Below are positions 57,701-63,476 of a DNA stretch of 64,000 nt, piece after piece (within the stretch, counting starts at the first letter, position 1; each line of letters starts with the position of its first letter). The DNA comes from CAYGLF01 sp964350945. GTDB taxonomy: Bacteria > Chlamydiota > Chlamydiia > Chlamydiales > JAAZZY01. The notes under the pieces are model-generated. The model ran no database searches, was not told where the DNA came from, and saw only the letters and a list, made by a program, of their open reading frames with translations. The translations under genes were made by a program, and so were the position numbers. Location: contig CAYGLF010000006.1 in NCBI GenBank assembly GCA_964350945.1, positions 1 to 64,000 of the forward strand, in the 5' to 3' direction.

Positions 57701-60700
57701 TGTAGATAGTGAGTCTAATTTTGCAGGAATCACAACAATAGCTGCTAACGCAGGGTTAACCATTAGAAATGACTATTTCTCAAATGTCACTCTAAATGCA
57801 GCTGCGTCCTCTACTTTAACGTTCAACCCCTTGACTGATCCAGGTAATCCTCATTTGGAATACACTCAGACAATTTCTGGTGGGGGAGCCGTTTTTGTAA
57901 CAGATACAGATGCAACCCTACGTAACACTCAGTTTACCTCAGATCAGACCTATACAGGAAACACACAGATCACAGGTACAACTTTAGAGATACACGCCGG
58001 ATTTACAGGGCCTATCTCTTTTGGAACTGCAGGGATAGCTGATTTTCACAGTCTATCCACACAAACTTACCCATCCACAGTTGAGATTACAACGACTAAT
58101 GGAACTCTCAATATCTCAAATGTAGGTGCTAAGACATTCCAAGGTGCTATTACAGGAACAGGGCCTGTCAACATTACAGCTACAGGCTTAGATGTTACTT
58201 TCAGTACGACTGCTAAAACATACTCAGGTGCTACCTCGATTGGTGCAGGAGCGACTTTGACAGTGGCTACAAGCTTGACAGGGGCCACTGCAATCGATGC
58301 AACGGCTGATGGAGCAGGTATTATCTTCGATACATCTGCAGGGAATCAAACCTATAATGGGGCACTCTCAACTAGTGCGACCACGATCCCAGTTTCTGTA
58401 TTGGGTGGTAACACACAAATATTTAGTGTCGACCAGACTTACAGCACTGTGGATACCAACGTGACTGGAGCAACCACTCTACAATTAGAAGGATCGTTTG
58501 CTTCAAATACCACTCTGGACACAGGTTCTATACTAAGATTAGCACCGACTGCTCCAGAGACTTATTCTATGACAATCAGTGGAGCAGGTAGCTTAGAAGC
58601 GACCACTGCACAAACCAGTACTCTTACAGGAGTTTCAAGCTTTACGGGAGGAACCACGCTTTCAGGAAACTCAACTTTATCTATCCAAAATGCTTTCGTC
58701 AGTCCAACGATAGCCAATGGAACGGGGTCAACTGTTATTTTCAACAGAACACCGACAACTCCTGCAACACCTTATAACGGGGTGATCTCAGGGGGTGGTA
58801 ATGTGACAGTTTCTCAAAGTGAAACCTTTAATGGGGTGAATACGTACACAGGTACAACGACTATTGGTACAGGTGCCACCCTCACTATTGGTGGTAGCGG
58901 TAGCATTAACACGACTTCCTCATTCGCTGATAGTGGAGAAATTAACTTTAACAGTACTGCTGCTCAGACGATGACTATGGGCATTACAGGAACTGGAGAT
59001 GTGACTGTGACAAGTGGAACGGTTACCTACAGTAATACAGCTAAGAATTACTCTGGAACCACCACGGTAACCGCAGGAACTCTTGCTAGCTCAGTTTCAA
59101 TACCAAACTCAGCGATAACAGTGGCTTCAGGAGCTACCTATACAGCAGCAGCAGCAACGTCAGTACCTTCGCTAGGAGCTTTAACCAATAACGGTACTGT
59201 GGTTGCAGCACCTGTTGATCCAGGAGTGGCAAATGGTGGTCTTACTATCGCAGGTGCTTACACACAAACAGCTGGTGCGACTCTCAATCTTGAGATCACA
59301 CCGACTTACTTTTCTCAGATTGCTGCAGGAGCTGGTACTATCATTGATGGTAACCTAGAATTAACTCTTGCAGGTGGTAGCTACCAAAAAGGGAAAGAGT
59401 ATGTTATCGTGACAGCATCGTCTCTAACAGGAAATTTTGCGGGAATTGTTGAATCGCATGCTTATGACTTTACAACGGCTAAAGTGGGTAATACCATTGT
59501 CTTGACAGTCATTGACCCGATCTACATCCTTCCTATAGATGTCGCTAGTACTCGCGGTAACCTAAGAAGAGTTATTGATTACTACTACTTCGATATTATC
59601 CCAGATCTTTTCTTAGTAGATACAGAAACAGATCTAGAACTCGTTGCAACAATTGCTGCGACAGAGCTCAATGCTTCACAGTTTAGAAGAGCTATGATGA
59701 TGCTCTCTCCATTAACACAAGCATCGATGCCTAATAATGCATTACAAAGAACGACTCAGATGGCTAACCTTTTCAATAAAAAGTATGCAGCTGTTTCGGA
59801 GCACACTCTTGCTAAAAATGCTTGTAACAGACAGATGCTCACTTACGGCACTCCAGAGACTAGCTTCTTTGTCGAGCCTGTAGGGGTCTTTGTAAACCAA
59901 AAAGCAAATGGATCGATCTACCTAGATTCTCAGCAGCCATACACCTCTCAGACTTATGGTGCTGGTGCTGGAGCGATCAAAGTGTACAACGGAGAGTTCA
60001 TTGTTGAGGGAGCCGTTGGGTACACCAACTCTAACCTTAAGTGGAAAGATAACTTCGGACACTCACAGTGGAGTTCGCTCTACGTAGCACCTTTCTTCGG
60101 GTTCTTTAAAGAGCGCTACTATGCCAATGCGATGGTCATGGCAGCCTTTAACTTCTACAACACTGGACGTGAGATGAACTTTGCAAGCGTCAACCGTACA
60201 GCAAGAGCTCGCTACAATAGCTACGATCTTTTGATCAGACTATGTGTTGGTGGACGTCTTCCTCTTGGAAACGCAGTTTGGTTCCAGCCTGATGGGGTTT
60301 TAAACTACCTCGGAAGCTTAGTAGATGCTTACACTGAACAAGGTGCTTCAGAGCTTAACTTGGTTGTGAAACAACAAACATACAATCAATTACAGCCAAG
60401 CTTTAGAGCGCGTTTGATTAAAGAGTACTACACTAAAAAGTGTACTTTCTCTCCAAACATTTATGTTGGGTGGCTTGCTAACATCCCTCTTGGAGGTGCA
60501 GTAATCACTTCTAGGTTCCAGGGAGCCCCATCGAAGCAGTTATTCAATATCATAGGACAGAAAAATACTACGAATCAGCTGATTGTTGGTGGTGAGTATG
60601 CTATGAGAAAAGGTGAGACCTTTAACTTAACAGCTACTTTCGAAGCTGACTTCCTCAGCCAGTTCGAAGTCTACACTGGTAAAGTAAAACTAGAGTGGCT

Positions 60701-60707
60701 CTTCTAA
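45714..60707 (+). CDS. Giant autotransporter, main part with beta-barrel (continuation after gap)
   Basis: 4997 codons continue the reading frame; if the gap flanks overlap the full protein would have about 5705 residues. The passenger (to about 4620) consists of dozens of degenerate repeats of about 95-115 residues built on GTLNF...TYxMxIxGxGxIxV...KTFSGxIG...VGxITI...TFxGA, expected to form a long beta-helix. I noticed only one Cys in the passenger, and His, Trp and Arg are rare. A region with LSPLTQASMP (about 4670) leads to a C-terminal barrel (about 4700-4997) ending LEWLF, the terminal aromatic outer-membrane signal. It lacks the GGAI/FxxN repeats of Pmp proteins. A strong terminator follows. 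Likely role: surface adhesin or coat. Confidence 0.9.
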   Translation: MTIDGAGAISVDGAAAKVFSGIIGGTTAVGNLTIDSAQTGAVTFQNAYTGAGASTLTTTAGGTGVVSFNGTTAIPGTVTVATGTTVTFGSSGTITTGAVDNTGIINYNSTTTAATADITNNTGGVLNFGASSTGTYALAIQDLGTVNVTGAGAATFSSPIGGTTPAGNIVLAGTNTGGTTFSNTVALDGTSTITVNSPSSLSFTSNDTNPLTVAGGILNTGTVNFNGDGSAIQTYTAPIDGAGAINIDLGAGTNSKTFALAAAMGGTTPVGAITITSGNTDTVTFNNPVTGASVTNNNASGLVTFANDVTLSGALTAAASSQTTFSTGVVTISGASTAGTGSTITLAGTGATEFTAGLSASAAATLAITGASLTPTYTGDITGPFAVNISGAGTKTFNNSVGTSGSKVGAIDIAASATNPTTFGAVNSSSTFTNNTASGQTNFGGATSFDGAVTIAGGSTVELTSTTASAYAAASTTVSGAGTSTFNFNSTSGDATYTSTFDGDGTVTFDINVAGASTSKTFAGVIGGTNAVGTIAINTTNTGTTLFSNAVTADQFTTDAASGVVTFADVLTLNTSLTNPGSIVLQSQISSPGTLTNNGNLTFAPSAPQTHSGTIAGAGAIVVQNASVTTFSSPVTNVTFDTNNSGAATFASGATAIFSGAATVATGTTLTIEDYFQAASMANTGTVNFNTAAAAVYPTTGTMPITGAGAINVESGTDLKQFTDSIGTVGTPVTSITINSNNTGQVDFQDGVYAVAFTNSKTAGIVQLLGDTTFSGSSTTAAGSTLEIDGDAFDAGTTTGLSGAGNLGFGGNNATQTIDGTINMSGSGIVAITGNANKTFNGTSGSLTFGGAMTKDANASTTIFSGAVTGGATFTNVTASGLTTFNGATSFVGAVTNPSTAGITIGAGFTASGGIVNTGGLLTFAAAGPQTYSTMGITTAIPGSGNITVSGGGTGLITLGSAIGTTVNYLGDILIGAGNTQGTTFSGEVFADTLTMTAGAGAATFSADLNLETTLTIPATTQVNIGAQLVDNSVGTMAVSNAGTLSFTGTGTHSGVYTGAGAISISTGAGANTFSTAISQGTLTTATGAGVTTFSNNLTLTGAATIGASTVVTLGAGFNVGSAANSGTLNFNSTGAETYVGNINGTGTIAVDLGTSGTKAFTGTIGATTPGPISVAATNTSAVNFDAATNGTTYTASNGAGTVTFNAPTSFSGAVTNSAVTANALTITDSFAASSGIASTGRVNFAAANGLQTYAMSITGDGDLSVTLGTADSKTFTGAINVAAVDIAASNTASVLFGATPAATNAVSGTTYTSYPTTGQVTFNAPTTFTGAVVNDSTSTTLTIANDFTATGNIANGGALAFTDPGTPSNYTMNITGNGTIALSPATGFTYTFTGDIGDAAVVRTGAMTFGANGGDVVFTAAGTIGGTTYTDSVGSGSTTFNGATDFSGNVTINSTVNIGANTMTVASPNSLVANTASSIINFTAAGSHTVPITATTTLEGTLNVTGSGAVVLNESIGTSTTQRFGDIFIGAANGSTTFGPTGSVFANSIDLTAGNSTVTFSSPIDLATQLAVGAGDTVNIGGSDFTITAGILNNGTINFTPTTAVTYDIDITTTASGNGVINVTGAGATTIDGDIGVSGTEMGLITVTSANTGGTIFGANSNIFTTDVAVQNGASLDIVSGNVNILSPGKATLATGSALSFSATTGAPSYAFAIDGQGTITLSGGSTSKTFTGDIGAITAVGTITIDATATGIHTFDGAVNSATTFSNNAVNGQTVFNGTANFAGAFTVDDTTTVRINGTGATAFSSSGLTNNAVTTGLLSFGSTTGDATYTTTINGGGPIEITGASTTKTFTGLVGNTTDVGLITVAQAAEGTNTFEAAVVGVGGLTTETNGTSSTVFEAAVNFDTNAISIGNGTTVEFQTTLTSGAIDNAGTLTFSATAGTPTYTMTIDDVGTLNISGTADKTFDGTIGATTGGAITVTNTAATNFNATGAVNGTTFTSSGTPGVINFASTTTPNFSGLVTLAGITNIGNSFTATGGISNTGALDFQSIGPETYTMDIDGAGTIAVTGTGAMNFNGAIGAGTTVGAISIGSVAGVTTFGAAGSVSGASFVNNSPTNAVIFAGPTTFTGTATLITGNSNTQIVGPSFQAGDGSANSGILSNLSATLGFATATGDATYNTAIDGGVDIEIDGASTSKTFQQPIGAGTAVGDITIFSTNTGTTTFANITANGLAVQTGAGAITFGGTTNFTTAMSVADGATVDLSGTSFTGDINANTSGIVDFTSATGDATYTTAITGGAAIGLSGASTSKTITGAIDSTAAALTIAATNTGTTTFSGAVSVDSFTITALAGPTTVSGDLTMNTGAITIGDATVLNMGGDVIEGAGIGVVNTGTANFTSTTAALDYSTPINGIGSIGISGGVTKTFSGNIGTTTPVGAITLSGAGTNAIFTGTVVQAAALGAPLVAGPIVVPVGTTLTINTASFTAPEGIANAGTVLCNYGGGDATYTFDTTGNGVFTVSGGTTTDNKTFSGNIGTVGTPAGAFSVSSTVSTSPVNFSGDIYAASFTNAALSGTVSFTGPLTLTTTATVFSGTTVQFGNDLSATSLANAGTVTFNAAGTETYAMPITGAGTIEITSGTTGTKTFSAAIASNAINVRASNTAAVVLGSTGTSVGSVSFLQEAAAGPVTFAGDGSFTSVVTVNETINIAGNFTATGGIANAGTVNFMNADAATSKTYAMGITGAGAINVSQGPADNTKTFTAAIASTGAITIEDSNDGTTVFSSNVGAASFTNEVGAGITTFAGDVTLTGVANNAATLNLEGDFTSGGTLTNTGTLNMTGSGTQDLSGQAIDGSAITAGDINVSGGAGATTFGNIGSTFAVGDVAITSGNSGATTFAALQAASFTNAAGTGLATFGGATTISGVTTLNASANIADAFTATGGIINNAGTLGFTATGTQTYSMPITGADAMTVIGGTGATTKTFTGNIGILGTPIGALTVSTADANASVAFDAPSSVNAASISDGGSVGPVTFGGDVTVTNGITLTGSSTMSFTNGVTTNLAAGISIGSSATAVFNSTTDEDYAMVINGEGNLTLTSGAAGTTKTFSGIMGGSTALGTITMDATNLGDVTFGDVVIADAFATDALAGELTFSGNTTLSTTSAIINPGVVNIGANFTATNSPGITNTGTLNFISQAVGTNTYQMAINGAGAINVTQGVVGNGKIFTVAIGATTTVGDITIDDTHNGTTTFQQNVNAGSIDIEPGAGLTTFSGDVALTGTLTNAAIVSLAGDLSTVGTVTNTGTLNFTSPGTVDYTGQTIDGSGDISVFNGGAGTTKTFDAIGALGSIGDLTIDSTNVGATVFSNAVTAASFTSELNSGATTFNGAVNIAGTTTLGGNTNINDDFTATGNIINLAPVGTALTFGSANAETYAMTIDGPGAITLAGNGPYTFNADIGDSTEVGDVTISNAAVNVFNGDVVADTGYSLTASAGNTTFNGTATFPGGATIAAGATVNFANATTGTGAITGSSTATLIFSGVIPDTQTAAMTINGPLDLNLMGSADINFTQPIGTSTPIGAILVDNTNTGTSSFAGAVSAASFETETGAGNVTISGDLSLSGTITGVVAGIVGTGTDVTFGGAVTTTPSTNVLENNGTIHFNDTASVTYAVPITAAVTTVGAIDVDLGAAATTKTFSGSIGTTTLRAGAITIAETNPGAVTFSNTGFGIFADTFTSNTGAGPTTFLGPVALNNGVTVQSATVVNIGNTFSSGDIDNDGTINFNMAAGAVTYTQNIANGPAAFGLGAPFVDGDMNINGASDKTFSGDLSGTGTINFANESITGTTVFSGTVTGDKTLNIAPSTFAAGLVTFNNVLAGNTDVIVGANAVGATFTGGITGTTGSMTIAVGSSVTTLGADSAYTGDTTIGAGATLNILGAFASDITDLSGTANFSSATTETIATNVTFNNNAAILETSGAGAKTITGELNSNTGITGGFFNVNGSGMVTVDSESNFAGITTIAANAGLTIRNDYFSNVTLNAAASSTLTFNPLTDPGNPHLEYTQTISGGGAVFVTDTDATLRNTQFTSDQTYTGNTQITGTTLEIHAGFTGPISFGTAGIADFHSLSTQTYPSTVEITTTNGTLNISNVGAKTFQGAITGTGPVNITATGLDVTFSTTAKTYSGATSIGAGATLTVATSLTGATAIDATADGAGIIFDTSAGNQTYNGALSTSATTIPVSVLGGNTQIFSVDQTYSTVDTNVTGATTLQLEGSFASNTTLDTGSILRLAPTAPETYSMTISGAGSLEATTAQTSTLTGVSSFTGGTTLSGNSTLSIQNAFVSPTIANGTGSTVIFNRTPTTPATPYNGVISGGGNVTVSQSETFNGVNTYTGTTTIGTGATLTIGGSGSINTTSSFADSGEINFNSTAAQTMTMGITGTGDVTVTSGTVTYSNTAKNYSGTTTVTAGTLASSVSIPNSAITVASGATYTAAAATSVPSLGALTNNGTVVAAPVDPGVANGGLTIAGAYTQTAGATLNLEITPTYFSQIAAGAGTIIDGNLELTLAGGSYQKGKEYVIVTASSLTGNFAGIVESHAYDFTTAKVGNTIVLTVIDPIYILPIDVASTRGNLRRVIDYYYFDIIPDLFLVDTETDLELVATIAATELNASQFRRAMMMLSPLTQASMPNNALQRTTQMANLFNKKYAAVSEHTLAKNACNRQMLTYGTPETSFFVEPVGVFVNQKANGSIYLDSQQPYTSQTYGAGAGAIKVYNGEFIVEGAVGYTNSNLKWKDNFGHSQWSSLYVAPFFGFFKERYYANAMVMAAFNFYNTGREMNFASVNRTARARYNSYDLLIRLCVGGRLPLGNAVWFQPDGVLNYLGSLVDAYTEQGASELNLVVKQQTYNQLQPSFRARLIKEYYTKKCTFSPNIYVGWLANIPLGGAVITSRFQGAPSKQLFNIIGQKNTTNQLIVGGEYAMRKGETFNLTATFEADFLSQFEVYTGKVKLEWLF

Positions 60708-60726
60708 GAGTTGTCTCTTAAACACT

Positions 60727-60762
60727 AAAAAAGGCCAATAAGCAATTATTGGCCTTTTTTTT
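60727..60762 (+). terminator. Intrinsic terminator of the autotransporter gene
   Basis: AGGCCAATAA (60732-60741), loop GCAA, and TTATTGGCCT (60746-60755), flanked by A-run and T-run, form a stable hairpin with a long U-tract 20 bases after the stop. Confidence 0.95.
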
Positions 60763-60825
60763 GTCCCTATATAATACGAATTTTTTTACTTCCTTATTAA
60801 GTGCAATCACATAAAAATAGTCCCT

Positions 60826-61272
60826 ATGAATACAAAATTAAAGCTGATCAATGACTCTCCTTGGTATGAAGAGGGGTTGAATTTTAAATGTACAGGGTGT
60901 GCGAAGTGCTGTGAGGGGGCGCCCGGCTATGTTTGGGTAAATGATCGTGAAATTTTTGAGATCGCCAAGTTTCTTAGCATGCCTGTTGAAGACTTTAAAA
61001 ATAAATATTTAGTTTCGGCTCAGGGGCGCTACTCTATTAAAGATCTGCCTAAGGCAAACTATCGCTGCGTCTTTTTGCTCGATGGTAAATGCCGTATTTA
61101 TGATAAAAGGCCACTGCAGTGTAGGACGTACCCTTTTTGGCCAGAGGTGATCCGCTCTAAAAAGCAATGGCAGAATGAAGCGCGGCTGTGTGAGGGAATC
61201 TGTAGCTTATCCCCAAAGATTAGCAAAAATGAGATCGAAAAAAAGGCTGAATCAATGCGCCTTAAGAGCTAA
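60826..61272 (+). CDS. YkgJ-family cysteine-cluster protein
   Basis: A 148-residue protein of the YkgJ (UPF0153) family, thought to bind a metal or iron-sulfur centre; the biochemical role is unknown. The hallmark is CTGCAKCC (C22, C25, C28, C29), followed by YRCVFLLDGKCRIYDKRPLQCRTYPF-type pattern with three more cysteines and a final C-x3-C pair. No signal peptide is present. It follows the autotransporter terminator as a separate unit. Its last 21 bases overlap the end of convergent ruvA. Confidence 0.88.
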   Translation: MNTKLKLINDSPWYEEGLNFKCTGCAKCCEGAPGYVWVNDREIFEIAKFLSMPVEDFKNKYLVSAQGRYSIKDLPKANYRCVFLLDGKCRIYDKRPLQCRTYPFWPEVIRSKKQWQNEARLCEGICSLSPKISKNEIEKKAESMRLKS

Positions 61273-61830
61273 TGTGATCATCTCTGAGAGGTCGAGGGGA
61301 CCACTGCTTTTTTTGATTACCTTTTCAATGGCCTGAGATGCTAGGCGTTCTGAAAAGCCTAGGTTTATCAGTGCCTGGATAGCATCATAGTGGTGCGGGG
61401 AGCCGGTAGTTGTTTTACTTTTGGTAAACGAGCGTTTGAGCATTTTGTCTTTCAATTCTAAAATCACCTTCTCAGCCGTTTTTTTTCCTAGTCCTGGAAC
61501 CGAAGAAATCAAAGGAATGTTTTCTGATAAGATGGCCTCTTGAAAATCTGTAGGAGCAAATTGGCTGAGAATACAAAGAGCTGTTTTAGGACCTATCCCT
61601 GAAATATTAATTAAAATTTCAAAAAGGTCGCGTGATGACTTGTCGATAAAGCCATAGAGAGTATGGGCGGTCTCACGAACGACGAGCAAGGTGTAGATTG
61701 TGCAGCTCTCTTTAGGGAGGTAATGGATGGTATTTGGAGCGACATACAGCTTGTAACCGATATTTTGCACGTCGATAATCAGGGTGCTTGCATTATTTTC
61801 AACGACAGTGCCTTTGAGGTATTCAAACAT
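61252..61830 (-). CDS. ruvA: Holliday junction DNA helicase subunit RuvA
   Basis: A 192-residue protein that binds four-way DNA junctions and loads RuvB. The N-terminal OB domain begins MFEYLKGTVVE, the helix-hairpin-helix motifs appear as ISGIGPKTALCIL and VPGLGKKTAEKVILELKDK, and the C-terminal domain that touches RuvB (ALINLGFSERLASQAI) is present. It is nine bases after ruvC on the same strand. RuvB is not encoded here. Its end overlaps the YkgJ-family gene by 21 bases. Confidence 0.97.
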   Translation of the reverse strand: MFEYLKGTVVENNASTLIIDVQNIGYKLYVAPNTIHYLPKESCTIYTLLVVRETAHTLYGFIDKSSRDLFEILINISGIGPKTALCILSQFAPTDFQEAILSENIPLISSVPGLGKKTAEKVILELKDKMLKRSFTKSKTTTGSPHHYDAIQALINLGFSERLASQAIEKVIKKSSGPLDLSEMITLALKAH

Positions 61831-61839
61831 AAAAAATCC

Positions 61840-62334
61840 TTACAGGTTAGGGGAGGTCAGTTTTATTAAAGAAAGTGAGTGGTGGTGACAAAGAGCAATG
61901 GCTAGAGCGTCAGCAGCATCTTCTTGCACTTCCTCAGTAATATTTAAGAGCAATCGAATCATTTTTTGCATTTGTGATTTGCTCGCATGCCCTTTCCCGA
62001 CCACAGATTTTTTAGCTCTGGTCGGAGCATATTCAAAAACTTCTATGTCGGCTTGAGCTGCGGCAATCAAACAAGCGCCTCTGGCCATGCCTAATTTGAG
62101 GGCACTTTGTACATTTTTTTGAACAAATTGAGTCTCTACCGCCAATCCTTGGGGCTGGTATTTGGCAATCAGGTGGCATAAAGCTTCAAAGATAGCCAGA
62201 TACCTTTTGGCTAAAGGAGCGTTGGCAGGAGGTCGGATAGTGCCATAGTCGAGCACCTGAATTTGAGAATTTTGAGATCTGATAATGCCAAAACCTGTTA
62301 TGCGCGTTCCAGGGTCGACTCCAAGGATAATCAT
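61840..62334 (-). CDS. ruvC: Holliday junction resolvase RuvC
   Basis: A 164-residue endonuclease that cuts Holliday junctions symmetrically. The four acidic active-site residues are D7 in GVDPGTR, E67 in VETQF, and D139 and D142 in EDAADALAIALCH. Length is normal. It precedes ruvA, the same arrangement as in Chlamydia (CT502-CT501). Confidence 0.97.
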   Translation of the reverse strand: MIILGVDPGTRITGFGIIRSQNSQIQVLDYGTIRPPANAPLAKRYLAIFEALCHLIAKYQPQGLAVETQFVQKNVQSALKLGMARGACLIAAAQADIEVFEYAPTRAKKSVVGKGHASKSQMQKMIRLLLNITEEVQEDAADALAIALCHHHSLSLIKLTSPNL

Positions 62335-62405
62335 CGTGTTAAAAAAATGTTTAGGTCTATCGGTTTAAAATATGGATTTCTTTTTAGTGAAAAAAGTTAA
62401 TTTAG

Positions 62406-62433
62406 CTTAAACTTGCTCGCGAATCAAGTTAAG
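62406..62433. other. Inverted repeat upstream of the heptosyltransferase gene
   Basis: CTTAAACTTG (62406-62415) and CAAGTTAAG (62425-62433) pair with one bulged A around a nine-base loop, 18 bases before the ATG. It lies in the 116-base spacer between ruvC and the glycosyltransferase gene. It could be an operator or leader hairpin; no more can be said. Confidence 0.35.
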
Positions 62434-62450
62434 TTTACAAAGTAGCTTAT

Positions 62451-63476
62451 ATGAAGAGTAACTCAAAAATCGTAGTGAGGATGCCTAACTGGATTGGAGA
62501 TGCTGTAATGGCCATTCCTGTGATTCATCTTATTAAGAAAAGTTTCCCTCAATCTAGAGTGACCATCGTGGGGAAACCCGCAATTTTAGAGCTCTTTGAA
62601 GCAGACTCTATGATTGATCACCGTATTGTTTATGATAAAAGAAATAGAAAAGAGATCATTGCTCAATTAAAAAAAGAGCAGATGGACTGGGGGATCTTAC
62701 TCACTAATTCTTTTTCATCGGCCTGGGACTTTTTTAAGGCTCGCGTAAAAAAAAGGATTGGTTTTTCCAAAGAAGGGCGCCGAATTTTGCTAACGGATTC
62801 ACTGCCGTATGAAAAAGACCGGACCAAAGATCACCATATCGATATTTACCAACAGCTGCTCAAAAAGATGGGGATTGAGCAAAAGCAAATGCCGCAATTA
62901 TTTGTTAGCAGTCAAGAAAAACAGTGGGCGAAAGAATTTTTAGCAAAAAGGGGGCTTGGAGATGAAGCGATCCTTATTGGAGTCAACCCCTCAGCTGCCT
63001 TTGGTTCGAGCAAATGTTGGCTAGAAGAACGCTATTTGAAGCTCTCTCAAAAGCTTTTAGAAAATAAACGGGTTCACCTCTTCTTTTTTGGAGACGCTAG
63101 CGCCTGGAATAAAAATAACAGAATCATTCAAAATTTAGAGCGTTGTCATAACTTAGCTGGAATGACGACTATTCGAGAGCTTTTAGCTCTTACCAGCCAG
63201 TGTCATTTATTTGTAACTAATGACAGCGGCCCCATGCATATTGCCTGTGCTTTGAATGTCCGCACCATGGCTATTTTTGGTTCGACCAGCCCTAGGGCAA
63301 CTGGGCCCTATAATAAAGGGAAATTTATTCATAAAAAAGTTTCATGCGCTCCCTGCTTTTTAAGGGAGTGCCCTATCGATTTTAGATGCATGAAGGCTAT
63401 TGAGGTTGATCAAGTCTACCAGATGGCACTGCAAGAGCTTAAAGAGCCTGTGGAGGCATTATGTCCGGCAAGCTAG
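62451..63476 (+). CDS. waaF: LPS heptosyltransferase (GT9 family)
   Basis: A 341-residue glycosyltransferase of family 9, which adds L-glycero-D-manno-heptose to the LPS inner core from ADP-heptose. The N-terminal VVRMPNWIGDAVMAIP (8-23) and C-terminal FVTNDSGPMHIACALN and FGSTSPRATGPY are the family signatures and fit WaaF best. CAPCFLRECPIDFRCM adds a cysteine cluster near the end, also seen in WaaF proteins. Chlamydiaceae LPS has only Kdo, so heptose addition would be a difference. The following gene overlaps it by 16 bases. Confidence 0.88.
   Translation: MKSNSKIVVRMPNWIGDAVMAIPVIHLIKKSFPQSRVTIVGKPAILELFEADSMIDHRIVYDKRNRKEIIAQLKKEQMDWGILLTNSFSSAWDFFKARVKKRIGFSKEGRRILLTDSLPYEKDRTKDHHIDIYQQLLKKMGIEQKQMPQLFVSSQEKQWAKEFLAKRGLGDEAILIGVNPSAAFGSSKCWLEERYLKLSQKLLENKRVHLFFFGDASAWNKNNRIIQNLERCHNLAGMTTIRELLALTSQCHLFVTNDSGPMHIACALNVRTMAIFGSTSPRATGPYNKGKFIHKKVSCAPCFLRECPIDFRCMKAIEVDQVYQMALQELKEPVEALCPAS

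Noticed and set aside
46133..58744. Many long minus-strand open frames opposite the autotransporter (for example 46133-46840, 49883-50506, 56042-56662)
   Set aside because: They are rich in Val, Ala and Pro as expected from reading Gly/Thr/Asn-rich repeats backwards, lack ribosome sites, and resemble one another only because the sense repeats do.
44741..59100. CRISPR-like spacing of repeats in the autotransporter gene
   Set aside because: The repeats are long, degenerate, in one reading frame and encode protein; there are no short identical repeats with unrelated spacers and no cas genes.
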